64,000 nt of DNA from Palauibacter sp965207805 (GCA_965207805.1 OZ242312.1:3844001-3908000); one strand, 5' to 3'. Shown: positions 1-9,254, counted from the stretch's first letter. Numbers and translations: made by a program. Notes: generated from the letters alone by a model not told the origin.

Positions 1-783
1 GGTGTGGTGCTCGCCGGCCCAGTCGTTGTCGACTTCGTGGTCATCGGGGGTGAAGACCCAGGGGGCGGCGGCGTGCGCGGCCTGGAGGTCGGGATCCCTC
101 TTATATAGGGCGTAGCGCGCGCGGTAGCCGTCGAGCGTGCGCGGTTCCTCCGTGTCGTGGAGGCGCACGAGGTCGTCCCTCTCGCCGGGGCCGCTCTCGT
201 AGATGTAGTCGCCGAGGTGGATGACGAGGGCGGGGGACTCGTCCGCCATGTGGCGGAAGCCGGTGTACCAGCCGCGCTCGTAGTGCTGGCAGGAGACGAA
301 CACGAAATCGAAGCGGTCGGGTAGGGTCCCGGGCGCGGGGGCGGTGCGGGTGCGGCCGACCGGACTCGTCGCCCCGGCGGCGTGGAATCGGTACCAGTAG
401 TCGCGCCCGGGCTCCAGGCCCTCCACCTCAGCGTGAACGGAGTGGCCGAGTTCCGCGAGCGCCGCGGCCTCCCCCCGCCGCACGACGGTCGCGAAGCCGT
501 CGTCGGCGGCGACCTCCCACCGCACGGGGACGCCGGCGCCGGGATCGCCGGGCAGGTCGAGCAGGCGCGTCCACAGGACGACGCCGTCGGCGGCCGGCTC
601 GCCGGAGGCCACCCCGAGTTCGAACGGAAACCGGTCGGCGGAAGCGGAGTGGCCGGCGCCCACGCGGATCCCGCCGCCGTTCGCCCGGGCCGCCGCCCCG
701 AACTGCGCGAAGGGAAGCGGCGCGAGCGCGCAGAGCGCCGCGGAACGCGACCACGCGGCGAGGAAATCGCGGCGCGTACTCAC
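1..783 (-). CDS. PhoD-like alkaline phosphatase, 5' part (runs off the window)
   Basis: The first 261 codons of a secreted metallophosphatase read on the minus strand from a GTG at 783; the 3' end lies outside the window. Residues 3-8 (TRRDFL) followed by a hydrophobic stretch form a Tat signal, as expected for PhoD, which folds with its metals before export. An N-terminal Fn3-like PhoD domain is followed by the phosphoesterase core, with VFVSCQHYE near residue 157, HLGDYIYES near 190 and DDHEVDND near 250, all metal-site motifs of the family. The likely role is release of phosphate from phosphodiesters outside the cytoplasm. It fits the phosphate genes at 38-51 kb but is not linked to them. 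No Pho box is evident upstream. Confidence 0.88.
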   Translation of the reverse strand, partial: MSTRRDFLAAWSRSAALCALAPLPFAQFGAAARANGGGIRVGAGHSASADRFPFELGVASGEPAADGVVLWTRLLDLPGDPGAGVPVRWEVAADDGFATVVRRGEAAALAELGHSVHAEVEGLEPGRDYWYRFHAAGATSPVGRTRTAPAPGTLPDRFDFVFVSCQHYERGWYTGFRHMADESPALVIHLGDYIYESGPGERDDLVRLHDTEEPRTLDGYRARYALYKRDPDLQAAHAAAPWVFTPDDHEVDNDWAGEHHT

Positions 784-816
784 GGCGAAATCCGTCCCGC
801 GACGGCCTCTGTTCGA

Positions 817-845
817 TTGCCGCCGCCAGCCCGCCGGTCTAGCTT
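817..845 (+). promoter_or_regulatory. Leaderless-type promoter of the DUF4837 gene
   Basis: TTGCCG (817-822), a 17-base spacer and TAGCTT (840-845), then exactly 7 bases to the ATG at 853. No Shine-Dalgarno sequence precedes the ATG. The expected transcription start falls at or just before the start codon, so the mRNA would be leaderless. The same layout recurs at 49604-49632, 49658-49686 and 60817-60845. Confidence 0.5.
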
Positions 846-852
846 CACTCGC

Positions 853-1875
853 ATGAAAATCCGTCCCTTCGGCGCCCCGCTGGCGCTCCTCGCGGCCGTG
901 CTCCCGGTCCTCTCCGCCTGCAGCAAGCAGACGGCCTTCGGCGAGGCGAACAGCCTCATCATCCTCGCTCCCGACTCTCTCTCTCTGCAAGTGGAGGAGG
1001 AGACCCGGCGGGTCCTCGAACCCACGATCTTCACGAGTCGGGACGAGAAGCAGTACGAGGTGAGTTTCGTCGATCCGGAGCACGAAAACGCGGGCGATCT
1101 GAAACTGTTCCGTAACCTGATCGTGTTCGGGACGGCGGACGATCCCCTCATGCTCGAGGTGGCGGCCGAGGCGGGCCAGGATCTCGCGGCGCTCGAGCCG
1201 GGCCGCGTCTTCCAGGCGTCGAACGTGTGGGCCCTGGCCCAGACGGTGACGGCCGTGCTGCTGCGCTCAGGCCGCGAGACCGAGTCGTGGGTGGCGGCCC
1301 TGCCGTCGGTCCTGAACGCGGTGGACACGAACTACCGCGAACTCGTGCTGCGGCGGATGTTCGCGACGGCCGCCGACACCGCGCTCAGGACGGATCTGGG
1401 GCGGCGGTTCGGGTTCTCGATGCTCGTCCCCGAGGTCTACGACCGGATCGCCCGCGATCTCGGCGGAGGCGACAGCCTCGTCATCCTGCGCAACGACAAC
1501 CCGGACCCGAGCCAGCTCATCCGCTCGGTCCTGATCGCGTCGCGCACGGGCGTCGACTCGCTGACGAGGGAGCTGGCGCTGGAGTGGCGGGCGGAGATCG
1601 ACGCCGCGCACTACAACGTCCCGCAGCGGATCGACGACTCGAATTCGAGCGTGGTCAGCTTCATGTGGGAGGGCCGTCCGGCGCTGGAAGTGACCGGCGT
1701 GTGGCAGGATGAGTCGGGCGGATTCCCCGCGGCGGGCCCGTTCATCGTCTGGCTGGTCGACTGTCCGGCGCGCACGTACTTCGTCGATGCGTGGCTCTAT
1801 TCGCCGAACCGGCCCAAGTACGAGTACATGCTGCAGTTGCAGGAGATACTCGGGTCGTTCCGCTGCGTCGAGTAG
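853..1875 (+). CDS. DUF4837 family lipoprotein
   Basis: 340 residues. The N-terminus is a lipoprotein signal with lipobox LSAC (Cys23). The reading frame is open much further upstream, but that part is arginine-rich antisense of the phosphatase gene; the ATG at 853 gives a clean signal peptide. The body resembles DUF4837, a lipoprotein family of unknown function known from Bacteroidetes and relatives: an E/D-rich region, then 'NLIVFGT' and 'VWALAQTV' segments. The protein is probably anchored in the outer or inner membrane facing the periplasm. The dnaE gene starts 18 bases after its stop, so the two are probably cotranscribed. Family assignment is from memory of conserved segments; function unknown. 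Confidence 0.75.
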   Translation: MKIRPFGAPLALLAAVLPVLSACSKQTAFGEANSLIILAPDSLSLQVEEETRRVLEPTIFTSRDEKQYEVSFVDPEHENAGDLKLFRNLIVFGTADDPLMLEVAAEAGQDLAALEPGRVFQASNVWALAQTVTAVLLRSGRETESWVAALPSVLNAVDTNYRELVLRRMFATAADTALRTDLGRRFGFSMLVPEVYDRIARDLGGGDSLVILRNDNPDPSQLIRSVLIASRTGVDSLTRELALEWRAEIDAAHYNVPQRIDDSNSSVVSFMWEGRPALEVTGVWQDESGGFPAAGPFIVWLVDCPARTYFVDAWLYSPNRPKYEYMLQLQEILGSFRCVE

Positions 1876-1893
1876 CCGGACCGGGTCGCCTGG

Positions 1894-4800
1894 ATGCCGT
1901 TCGTTCACCTTCACACACATAGCGAGTACTCGCTCCTCGACGGCGCGAACCGGATCGACGATCTCGTCAGCCGCGCGGTCGAACTCGGCATGCCCGCCCT
2001 CGCCCTCACGGACCACGGCAACCTCCACGGCGCGTGGGAGTTCCAGGAGAAGGCCCGCGCCAGGGGGATCAAGCCGATCATCGGCTGCGAGGCCTACGTC
2101 GCGTACGGCGACCGGCGCTCCCGCCGCATGGAGGAGGGGGCCCCGGCCCACAACGCCCACCTCGTGCTCCTCGCCGAGAACCGGCGCGGCTACTCGAACC
2201 TCGCGAAGCTCTCGTCCATCGGGTACACGGAAGGCTTCTACCGCCGCCCGCGCGTGGACCGCGAGACGCTCGAGCGCTACTCGGAGGGGATCATCTGCCT
2301 CTCCGCCTGCCTCGCCGGCGAGGTCGCGCGCTACCTGCAGCACGAGCGGTACGACGACGCGAAGCGGGCGGCGGAGTGGCACGCGGGCGTGTTCAAGGAT
2401 CGCTACTGGCTCGAACTCCAGAACCACGGGATTCCGAAGCAGGACCTCGTGAACAAGGGGATCATCCAGATCTCCGAGGAACTCGGGCTCCCGCTCGTCG
2501 TCACCAACGACGCGCACTACATGCGGCGGGAGGACGCGGACGCGCACGACACGCTCCTCTGCATCGGGACGGGCAAGGACAAGGACGACCCCGACCGGCT
2601 CCGCTTCCACGGGGAGGAGAGCTACTTCAAGACCGCCGACGAGATGGCGGAACTCTTCCCGGACCTGCCCGGCCTGCTCGCCGAGACGGTGAAGATCGCG
2701 GAGCGCTGCGACGTCCAGTTCGAGAAGCAGTACCATCTGCCCGACTTCCCGCTTCCCCGCCGCTTCTCCGAACCCATGGCGATGCTGCGCCACGAAGCGA
2801 CGGAAGGCGCGAAGTCCAGGTACGGCGACCCCCTGCCCGAGGAGGTGCGCGAGCGCCTCGACTACGAACTCGGCGTCATCGAGAACACGGGGTACGCGGG
2901 ATACCTGCTCATCGTCTGGGACTTCATCGTCGCGGCGCGCGACCGGGACATCCCGGTCGGCCCCGGCCGCGGATCCGCCGCGGGATCCATCATCTGCTAC
3001 GCACTCGGCATCACCGACGTGGATCCGCTCGAGTTCGACCTCCTCTTCGAGCGCTTCCTGAATCCCGAACGCGTCTCCATGCCGGACATCGACATCGACT
3101 TCTGCTACGAGCGCCGCGGCGAGGTCATCGACTACGTGCGGGAGAAGTACGGACAGGCCTCGGTCGGGCAGATCATCACCTTCGGGACGATGAAGGCGCG
3201 CGCCGTGATCCGGGACGTGGGCCGGGTGCTCGGCTTCTCGCCCTCGGACACGGATCGCCTCGCGAAGCTCGTGCCGTCGACGCCGGGGTTCTCGCTCACG
3301 GTGGCGGAGGCGAGGAAGAAGGTGGGGGAACTCGCCGAGAGCGACCGCGAGGACGCCCAGGTCAGGAAACTCCTCGACTACGCGGAACGCATCGAGGGAC
3401 TCTCGCGCCACAGTTCCGTGCACGCGGCGGGCGTCGTGATCGCGCCGGGACCGCTGGACGACTACGTGCCGATCTGCGCGGACACGAAGAGCGGCGCGGT
3501 GATCACGCAGTTCGACATGAACGCGCTCGAGAAGGCGGGCATGCTCAAGATGGATTTCCTGGGCCTGCGCACGCTGACCGTGATCGCCGACGCGGCGCGG
3601 AACGTGGACGAACGGCACGGGATCCGCGTGGACTGGGAGGAGCTTGGCCTCGACGACCCGGCGGTGTACGAGATGCTCGCGGCCGGCCGCACGAGCGGCG
3701 TCTTCCAGTTCGAGTCCAGCCTCGCGACGGACAAGCTGCGCGCGATGCGCTGCGACCGCTTCGATGACCTCGTCGCCGTCAACGCGCTCATCCGCCCGGG
3801 TCCGCTCGATTCCGGGATGACCGACGTCTACATCAAGCGCAAGCGGGGGCTCCAGGCGGTCGACTATCCCCACCCCGACCTGCAGGAGGTCCTCGAGCCG
3901 ACGTACGGGGTCATCACCTACCAGGAGCAGGTGATGCGGGCGGCCAACCTGCTCGCCGGGTTCTCGCTCGCCGAAGCCGATGTGCTCAGGAAGGCGGTCG
4001 GCAAGAAGGACGCCGAACTCACGGACCGCGTCCTCGGGGAATTCGTCAAGCGCGCGGTCGAGCGCGGCGTCGCGAAACCGAAGGCGGGCGAGATCGCCGA
4101 ACTCATCCGCACCTTCGGCCGCTACGGCTTCAACAAGGCGCACAGCGTGGCGTACGCGCTCCTCTCCTACCGGACCGCGTGGCTGAAGGCGCACTACCCG
4201 GCCGAGTTCATGGCCGGCCTCCTGTCGTCGGAAATCGGGAGCACGGATGCGGTCGTGTCGTACATCAGCGCGGCGCGGCCGCTCGGGATCCGGGTGCTTC
4301 CCCCCTCGGTGAAGGAGTCGGGGTATCGCTTCACCGTCGTCGACGATCCCGAGGATCCCGGAAAGTCGGCGATCCGCTTCGGGCTCGGCGCGATCAAGGG
4401 CGTGGGACACTCCGCGATCCGGTCCATCAAGGCGGCCCGGGAAGAGGCTCCGTTCGAGAACTTCCTCGACTTCCTGGAACGGATCGACCTGAGGCTCAAC
4501 AACTCGCGCGTGATCCAGGCCCTGATCGGTGCCGGCGCCCTCGACGACCTGGGCGACCGCGCCGCCCTCACCGCCGGCCTCGACGTCATGCTCAACGAGG
4601 CGCAGCTGCGCCGGCAGGAGGCCGAGAGCGGACAGACCAGCCTGTTCGGGGGCGACGCGGCGGAGAGGCGGCCCGAGGTCGAACTCCCCATCGTGCCCGC
4701 GTGGAGCGAGCGCGACCGCCTGCGCGAGGAGAAGGAACGCCTCGGCTTCTACATCTCGGGACACCCGCTGGAGCGCTACCGGGACCTCGTCGACCTCTAC

Positions 4801-5412
4801 GCGCTGGAGGCGAGGACGACGAACCTGCGCGAGCACCGCGACCGGAACGTGGAGGTCCCCTGCGTCATCACCGAGACGTCGGTGCGCACCGCGCGCAAGG
4901 ACGGCCGGGAGTGGGCGCGCCTCAAGATCGAGGACTTTCACGGGACCGCGACGACGCTCGTGTTCGGCGACGTCTGGCAGAAGCACCGCGATATCCTCAC
5001 GGACGACCGCCCGGTCATGATCACGGGCACGGTGTCCGGCAACTCGCGGGATGACGACGATCCGCCCATCTTCCTCGACTCCGTGCGGGCGCTGTCGGAC
5101 GTGCGGGACGAGGGACAGGTGGGGATCCTGATCGAACTCCGCGAGGACGAGCAACCGGAGCCCGGCGCGTTCGGCAAGGCGCGCGCGTTGATCGAGGCCT
5201 CGCCGGGACGCGGCCCGCTCTTCCTGGAAGTGAAAGCGGGCAGCGGCCAGGGGAACGGCGGTGCGAACGGGGATCCCGGGATGCCGGAAGACGAGGCCCG
5301 TCCCTCGCGATTTGCGTCGCGGTCGCTGCGCGTGGCCCCGACTCCGACCCTGGTCGAGGAGTTGCGCGGACTGCTGGGCGGAAGCGGCGTGCGAATGGTC
5401 CGGAATCGCTGA
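1894..5412 (+). CDS. dnaE: DNA polymerase III subunit alpha
   Basis: 1172 residues, the usual size for DnaE1. It is the replicative polymerase, extending DNA inside the Pol III holoenzyme. An N-terminal PHP domain (HLHTHSEYSLLDG at about 5-17, LTDHGNLHG near 46) is followed by the C-family catalytic core: PGRGSAAGS near 355, the two-aspartate motif PDIDIDF near 397 and the third acidic motif KMDFLGLRTL near 550. A helix-hairpin-helix region follows, then an OB fold near 985-1060. The frame is intact. It is the second gene after the DUF4837 lipoprotein. Only this replicase gene lies in the window; the holoenzyme partners are not seen. Confidence 0.98.
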   Translation: MPFVHLHTHSEYSLLDGANRIDDLVSRAVELGMPALALTDHGNLHGAWEFQEKARARGIKPIIGCEAYVAYGDRRSRRMEEGAPAHNAHLVLLAENRRGYSNLAKLSSIGYTEGFYRRPRVDRETLERYSEGIICLSACLAGEVARYLQHERYDDAKRAAEWHAGVFKDRYWLELQNHGIPKQDLVNKGIIQISEELGLPLVVTNDAHYMRREDADAHDTLLCIGTGKDKDDPDRLRFHGEESYFKTADEMAELFPDLPGLLAETVKIAERCDVQFEKQYHLPDFPLPRRFSEPMAMLRHEATEGAKSRYGDPLPEEVRERLDYELGVIENTGYAGYLLIVWDFIVAARDRDIPVGPGRGSAAGSIICYALGITDVDPLEFDLLFERFLNPERVSMPDIDIDFCYERRGEVIDYVREKYGQASVGQIITFGTMKARAVIRDVGRVLGFSPSDTDRLAKLVPSTPGFSLTVAEARKKVGELAESDREDAQVRKLLDYAERIEGLSRHSSVHAAGVVIAPGPLDDYVPICADTKSGAVITQFDMNALEKAGMLKMDFLGLRTLTVIADAARNVDERHGIRVDWEELGLDDPAVYEMLAAGRTSGVFQFESSLATDKLRAMRCDRFDDLVAVNALIRPGPLDSGMTDVYIKRKRGLQAVDYPHPDLQEVLEPTYGVITYQEQVMRAANLLAGFSLAEADVLRKAVGKKDAELTDRVLGEFVKRAVERGVAKPKAGEIAELIRTFGRYGFNKAHSVAYALLSYRTAWLKAHYPAEFMAGLLSSEIGSTDAVVSYISAARPLGIRVLPPSVKESGYRFTVVDDPEDPGKSAIRFGLGAIKGVGHSAIRSIKAAREEAPFENFLDFLERIDLRLNNSRVIQALIGAGALDDLGDRAALTAGLDVMLNEAQLRRQEAESGQTSLFGGDAAERRPEVELPIVPAWSERDRLREEKERLGFYISGHPLERYRDLVDLYALEARTTNLREHRDRNVEVPCVITETSVRTARKDGREWARLKIEDFHGTATTLVFGDVWQKHRDILTDDRPVMITGTVSGNSRDDDDPPIFLDSVRALSDVRDEGQVGILIELREDEQPEPGAFGKARALIEASPGRGPLFLEVKAGSGQGNGGANGDPGMPEDEARPSRFASRSLRVAPTPTLVEELRGLLGGSGVRMVRNR

Positions 5413-5437
5413 CGGCTGGCTGACGGATCGGCGCCTC

Positions 5438-5458
5438 TCCGGCCGCCCGCTGGCCGGA
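5438..5458 (+). terminator. Hairpin after dnaE, possible terminator
   Basis: A perfect 7-base stem TCCGGCC/GGCCGGA with a 7-base loop lies 25 bases after the dnaE stop. No U-run follows directly; the nearest T-rich stretch is about 18 bases on, so it may be a weak or Rho-assisted terminator. Confidence 0.35.
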
Positions 5459-5557
5459 TCACCATCGGCGGGCCCATTTTATGCAGACGCCTTATGCAGT
5501 TGGCCGACGGCAGGATGACGGATGGCTGTCGGCTTCGGGACCGAGAGATGATCGCGT

Positions 5558-6505
5558 ATGTCGATAGAACAGGAAGGTCTGGCCGAGCTCCGCAGCCAGG
5601 TAAAGGAGCTTCGGAACAAGGCCAGGGAGCGCGGAATCGACGTGAGCGCCGAACTGGGGCCGCTGGAAGCCCAGCTCGCCGCCGCGCACGATGAGGCCAT
5701 GGCCCGGCTGTCGCGTTTCGACCGCGTAAAGCTCGCCCGCAACCAGGACCGCCCCTTCTCGCTCGACTACATCCAGGGGATCGGCACGGATTTCTTCGAG
5801 TTGAGAGGCGACCGGGTCTTCCGCGACGACCCGGCCATCGTCGGCGGCTGGCTCAAGCTCGACGGCCGTTCGGTCATGGTCATCGGGCACCAGAAGGGCC
5901 GGGAGTTGAAGGAGAACCTGCGCCGCAACTTCGGTTCTCCCCACCCCGAGGGATACCGCAAGGCGAAGCGCCTGATGCGGCTGGCCGAGAAGTTCGGCCG
6001 TCCCGTCGTCACCTTCATCGACACGCAGGGGGCGTATCCCGGCATCGGCGCAGAGGAGCGGGGCCAGGCGGAAGCGATCGCCCGCAACCTCGCCGTGATG
6101 GCGGGCCTGCGGGTCCCCATCGTGAGCTGTGTCATCGGCGAGGGAGGCTCGGGCGGAGCCCTGGGCATCGGCGTGGCGGACCGCGTCCTCATGATGGAGA
6201 ACGCGATCTACTCCGTGATCTCGCCCGAAGGGTGCGCCGCGATCCTGTGGCGGAGCCGCGAGCACTCCGACAAGGCGGCGGAAGCGCTCAAGCTCACCGC
6301 CAGCGACCTTCAGGACCTGGGCGTCGTGGACCAGGTCATCCCGGAACCTCGGGGAGGGGCGCACGCGGATCCGGACGCCGCGGTCGAAGCCATGGGCGCC
6401 GCGATCCGGCGCCACCTGCGGGAACTCGCGAAGCTGGAACCGGTCGACCTGGTCGAGTCACGGCGCGACAAGTACTACGACATCGGCGCCTGGGAGGAGA
6501 GGTGA
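5558..6505 (+). CDS. accA: Acetyl-CoA carboxylase carboxyltransferase subunit alpha
   Basis: 315 residues, the normal AccA length. With AccD it transfers the carboxyl group from carboxybiotin to acetyl-CoA to make malonyl-CoA, the first step of fatty-acid synthesis in the cytoplasm. The short N-terminal helix (LAELRSQVKELRNKA), RPFSLDYIQ, the crotonase-type core with GHQKGRE, FIDTQGAYPGIGAEERGQ and GEGGSGGALGIG oxyanion loops, and ISPEGCAAILW are all typical. A GAGAG Shine-Dalgarno precedes the ATG at about 10 bases. Its stop overlaps the GTG start of the next gene (GTGA), implying coupled translation. accD is not in the window. Confidence 0.97.
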   Translation: MSIEQEGLAELRSQVKELRNKARERGIDVSAELGPLEAQLAAAHDEAMARLSRFDRVKLARNQDRPFSLDYIQGIGTDFFELRGDRVFRDDPAIVGGWLKLDGRSVMVIGHQKGRELKENLRRNFGSPHPEGYRKAKRLMRLAEKFGRPVVTFIDTQGAYPGIGAEERGQAEAIARNLAVMAGLRVPIVSCVIGEGGSGGALGIGVADRVLMMENAIYSVISPEGCAAILWRSREHSDKAAEALKLTASDLQDLGVVDQVIPEPRGGAHADPDAAVEAMGAAIRRHLRELAKLEPVDLVESRRDKYYDIGAWEER

Positions 6506-7602
6506 GCGAGGGCCGGCGGCCGCGCCCCGTGCGGCCGGCCCCCCCTCGTCCCGCGCGCCCCGGCGGCGAGTCCGCCAACGGTGCCTCCCGCGAGCGCCCG
6601 CCCCGCCCCGAGCCCGTGGCGCCCCCGAGCCCCGTGGCGCCCCCGAGCCCCGCGGCGCCCCCGAGCCCCGCGTCGCCCCCGAGCCCCGTCGCGTCGCCGG
6701 ATCCCGTCGCGTCGCCGGGTCCGGCGGCCGGAGGCCCGAGCCAGATCCTCGAGGTCCGGTTCAAGGGCCTTCGCTCCGACTTCTTCGCCTTCAGCGGCGC
6801 GCCCCCGCTGACGGAGCGGGAGTACGTCGTCGTGGAGGCCGATCGCGGGCAGGACATCGGGTGGGTGAAGCGCGCGGCCGCGACAGGGGACCTGGCATGC
6901 GAGGGGGGGTGCGACGCCGTGGGCGAGCGCACGGTTCCGCCGCCGTCCCGCCGCGTGATCCGCCGCGCCGCGCCGGCCGACGTCCTGCGGCTGCGGCAGC
7001 TGCGCGACCAGGAACTCGAGGTGCGCCGGCGCACGCGCGAACTCGCCATGAAGCACCGGCTGCGGATGAAGGTGAGCGAGGCGGAGTGGCAGTGGGACCG
7101 CAACAAGCTCACGGTATACTTCACGGCGGAGAAGAGGGTGGACTTCCGCGCCCTCGTGCGGGACATGGCCCGCTCGTTCCGCACCCGGATCGACCTCCGG
7201 CAGATCGGCGTCCGCGACGAGGCGCGCCGTCTCGGTGGGATGGGCCGCTGTCGCCGCGAACTCTGCTGCCGCTCGTGGCTCACGTCCATCGAACCCGTCA
7301 CGCTGCAGCTCGCGAAGGATCAGGGCCTCTCCCTCAATCCAAGCCAGATCTCGGGCGCCTGCGGTCGTCTCATGAACTGCCTCCGCTACGAGCACGCCGT
7401 GTACGCGCAGGCCAGGAAGCGCTTCCCGCCCGTGGGCCGGACGATTCGCACCGCCAACGGCGACGAGAACGTGAAGTCGTGGGACCTGTTCGAGGAAACC
7501 GTGTCGCTCGAGGCGGGGGACGGAGAGACCCGCACGATCCCGCTCGCCCAGTTGAAGGACGAGAGGCGCGCGGCGCGCCGCGCCGAGCTGGACCGCCGCT
7601 AG
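6502..7602 (+). CDS. PSP1-domain (RicT/YaaT-like) protein
   Basis: 366 residues from a GTG that overlaps the accA stop. The first 75 residues are Pro/Ala-rich and built from a six-fold 18-base repeat. The rest is the PSP1 C-terminal domain of RicT/YaaT: QDIGWVKR, a long basic helix, RIDLRQIGVRDEAR, then cysteine motifs GRCRRELCC near 248 and CGRLMNCLRYE near 286. In Bacillus, RicT forms a complex with RicA and RicF that holds iron-sulfur clusters and acts with RNase Y in mRNA maturation; here the role is inferred from the family. The four conserved cysteines are present. It sits directly before metG, as PSP1 genes often do. Confidence 0.88.
   Translation: MSEGRRPRPVRPAPPRPARPGGESANGASRERPPRPEPVAPPSPVAPPSPAAPPSPASPPSPVASPDPVASPGPAAGGPSQILEVRFKGLRSDFFAFSGAPPLTEREYVVVEADRGQDIGWVKRAAATGDLACEGGCDAVGERTVPPPSRRVIRRAAPADVLRLRQLRDQELEVRRRTRELAMKHRLRMKVSEAEWQWDRNKLTVYFTAEKRVDFRALVRDMARSFRTRIDLRQIGVRDEARRLGGMGRCRRELCCRSWLTSIEPVTLQLAKDQGLSLNPSQISGACGRLMNCLRYEHAVYAQARKRFPPVGRTIRTANGDENVKSWDLFEETVSLEAGDGETRTIPLAQLKDERRAARRAELDRR
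6616..6723 (+). repeat. In-frame 18-base tandem repeat (VAPPSP-like) in the PSP1 gene
   Basis: Six 18-base units run head to tail; the first four are near identical and encode (V/A)(A/S)PPSP, the last two are diverged. It gives a proline-rich linker ahead of the PSP1 domain and is likely variable in length between strains. Confidence 0.8.
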
Positions 7603-7635
7603 CAGCCCGCGACGAAACCCCGACACGGACTGCCA

Positions 7636-9159
7636 GTGCCCCGATTCTATCTCACGACGGCCATCGACTACTCGAACGGCGACCCGCACCTGGGGCACGC
7701 GATCGAGAAGATCGGCGCCGACACGATCGCCCGGTACCGGCGCGCCTGCGGCGACGACGTCCATTTTCTCATCGGCATGGACGAACACGGGCAGAAGGTC
7801 CAGCAGGAGGCGGAGAAGCAGGGATCGGCCCCCGCGGAATGGGTCGACCGGATCGCCGAAGCCTTCCTCGATGTCTGGGGGCGCCTGGACCTGTCGAACG
7901 ACGACTTCATCCGGACCTCGGAACCGCGCCACCACCGCGGCGTGACCGCGCTCATGGAGCGGATCGCCGAGAACGGGGACTTCCGCCGCTCGAAGTACGA
8001 GGGCCACTACTGCACCGGGTGCGAAGCCTTCAAGAAGGACGATGAACTCGCGGACGGACGCTGCCCGCTCCACCCCGGGCGCGAGATCGAGTGGACGGAG
8101 GAGGAGAACTGGTTCTTCCGGCTCTCCGACTACCGGGACACGCTCCTCGAACGCCTGCGGAACGACCCGGACTCCGTGCGGCCCGCGACGCGGCGCAACG
8201 AGATCACGCGGCTCCTCGAGTCCGGACTCGACGACATCTCCGCCTCCCGCTCCCGGATTCGCTGGGGCGTCCCCTTTCCGGGGGACGAGGAGCATACGGT
8301 CTACGTGTGGTTCGACGCGCTGTCGAACTACATCACGGCCATCGGCTATCCGGACGGCGAGGCGTTCGGGAAGTTCTGGCCCGCGGACCTCCACATCATC
8401 GGCAAGGACATCACCCGCTTCCACTGCGTGTACTGGCCGGCCATGCTGCTGGCGGCGGGCGTGGCGCCCGCGAAGAGCGTGTGGGGCCACGGCTTCATCA
8501 CGATCAGCGGGGCCAAGCTCTCGAAGTCGGCGGGAACGGAACTGGGCCTCATCGAACTCATCGAGCGGCACGGGCCGGACGCGCTGCGGTACTTCCTGCT
8601 GCGGGAGGTGCCCTGGGATGGCGACCGCGACTACGCGTCGACGGAGGCCTTCATCGAGCAGTTCGACCGCCGCTACACGACGGATCTCGCGAACGACCTC
8701 GGCAACCTCCTGAACCGCGTGGTGTCGATGGTCTCCCGGTACCGCGGCGGGGAGGTACCGCGGTCGCGGGGCGGAGCACTCGCGGAAAAGGCGACGCTCG
8801 CCCTCGGGGAATACCGCGCGGCCATGGAAGGCTATCTGCTGCATCGGGGCCTGGCGGCGGCGTTCGACGTCGTGCGCGCGGCGAACGGGTTCGTGGACGA
8901 GACGAAGCCGTGGGCGCTGGCGAAGGCGGAGCGCGAGGAAGGTGCGGACGCGGGCGCGCTCGACGGGGTGTTGTCGCAGCTCATCGCGGCGCTCGGCACG
9001 GTGGCCGCGATGCTCGCCCCATTCACTCCGGCGAAGGCCGCCGAACTCTGGGGCGCCTTGGGGGGCGACGGATCGCCGCCGGCTTTCGAACAACTCGAAC
9101 CGTCCGTGGCCGGGCTCCGGGCCGTGCGCCCGGGCGGCGTGCTCTTCCCGCGCCCCTGA
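7636..9159 (+). CDS. metG: Methionyl-tRNA synthetase
   Basis: 507 residues from a GTG. It charges tRNA-Met with methionine in the cytoplasm. The class I signature HLGH is at about 18-21, and KLSKS (the KMSKS loop) near 294. The zinc knuckle is of the single-zinc Thermus-like type: CTGC near 126 followed by CPLH near 143. The anticodon-binding helical domain fills the C-terminal third. The protein ends there: the C-terminal EMAP/tRNA-binding domain found in longer MetRS (about 650 residues) is absent, as in several bacterial lineages. The gene lies 33 bases behind the PSP1 gene, probably in one transcript with accA. Confidence 0.97.
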   Translation: MPRFYLTTAIDYSNGDPHLGHAIEKIGADTIARYRRACGDDVHFLIGMDEHGQKVQQEAEKQGSAPAEWVDRIAEAFLDVWGRLDLSNDDFIRTSEPRHHRGVTALMERIAENGDFRRSKYEGHYCTGCEAFKKDDELADGRCPLHPGREIEWTEEENWFFRLSDYRDTLLERLRNDPDSVRPATRRNEITRLLESGLDDISASRSRIRWGVPFPGDEEHTVYVWFDALSNYITAIGYPDGEAFGKFWPADLHIIGKDITRFHCVYWPAMLLAAGVAPAKSVWGHGFITISGAKLSKSAGTELGLIELIERHGPDALRYFLLREVPWDGDRDYASTEAFIEQFDRRYTTDLANDLGNLLNRVVSMVSRYRGGEVPRSRGGALAEKATLALGEYRAAMEGYLLHRGLAAAFDVVRAANGFVDETKPWALAKAEREEGADAGALDGVLSQLIAALGTVAAMLAPFTPAKAAELWGALGGDGSPPAFEQLEPSVAGLRAVRPGGVLFPRP

Positions 9160-9173
9160 TCGCTCGCCCCGTG

Positions 9174-9239
9174 TCCGCTCGGAACGCTTCCCGTCTCCGC
9201 TCGGAACGCTTCCCATCTCCGCCCGGAACGCTTCCGCGG
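9174..9239. repeat. 22-base tandem repeat, three copies
   Basis: Units at 9174-9195, 9196-9217 and 9218-9239. The first two differ at one base; the third diverges at its end. The core is CTCGGAACGCTTCCC. They lie between metG and the M23 peptidase promoter, with no spacers between units, so this is a minisatellite and not a CRISPR array. Confidence 0.85.
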
Positions 9240-9254
9240 CGGGCGGGTAAAACG

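Noticed and set aside
1267..5154. 1295-codon open frame on the minus strand
   Set aside because: Exact antisense shadow of dnaE: in very GC-rich genes the opposite frame lacks stops. The translation is Arg/Val/Glu-rich with no motifs.
9174..9239. Tandem units as a CRISPR array (also 14471-14554)
   Set aside because: Units of 21-22 bases abut with no spacers and there are no cas genes nearby.
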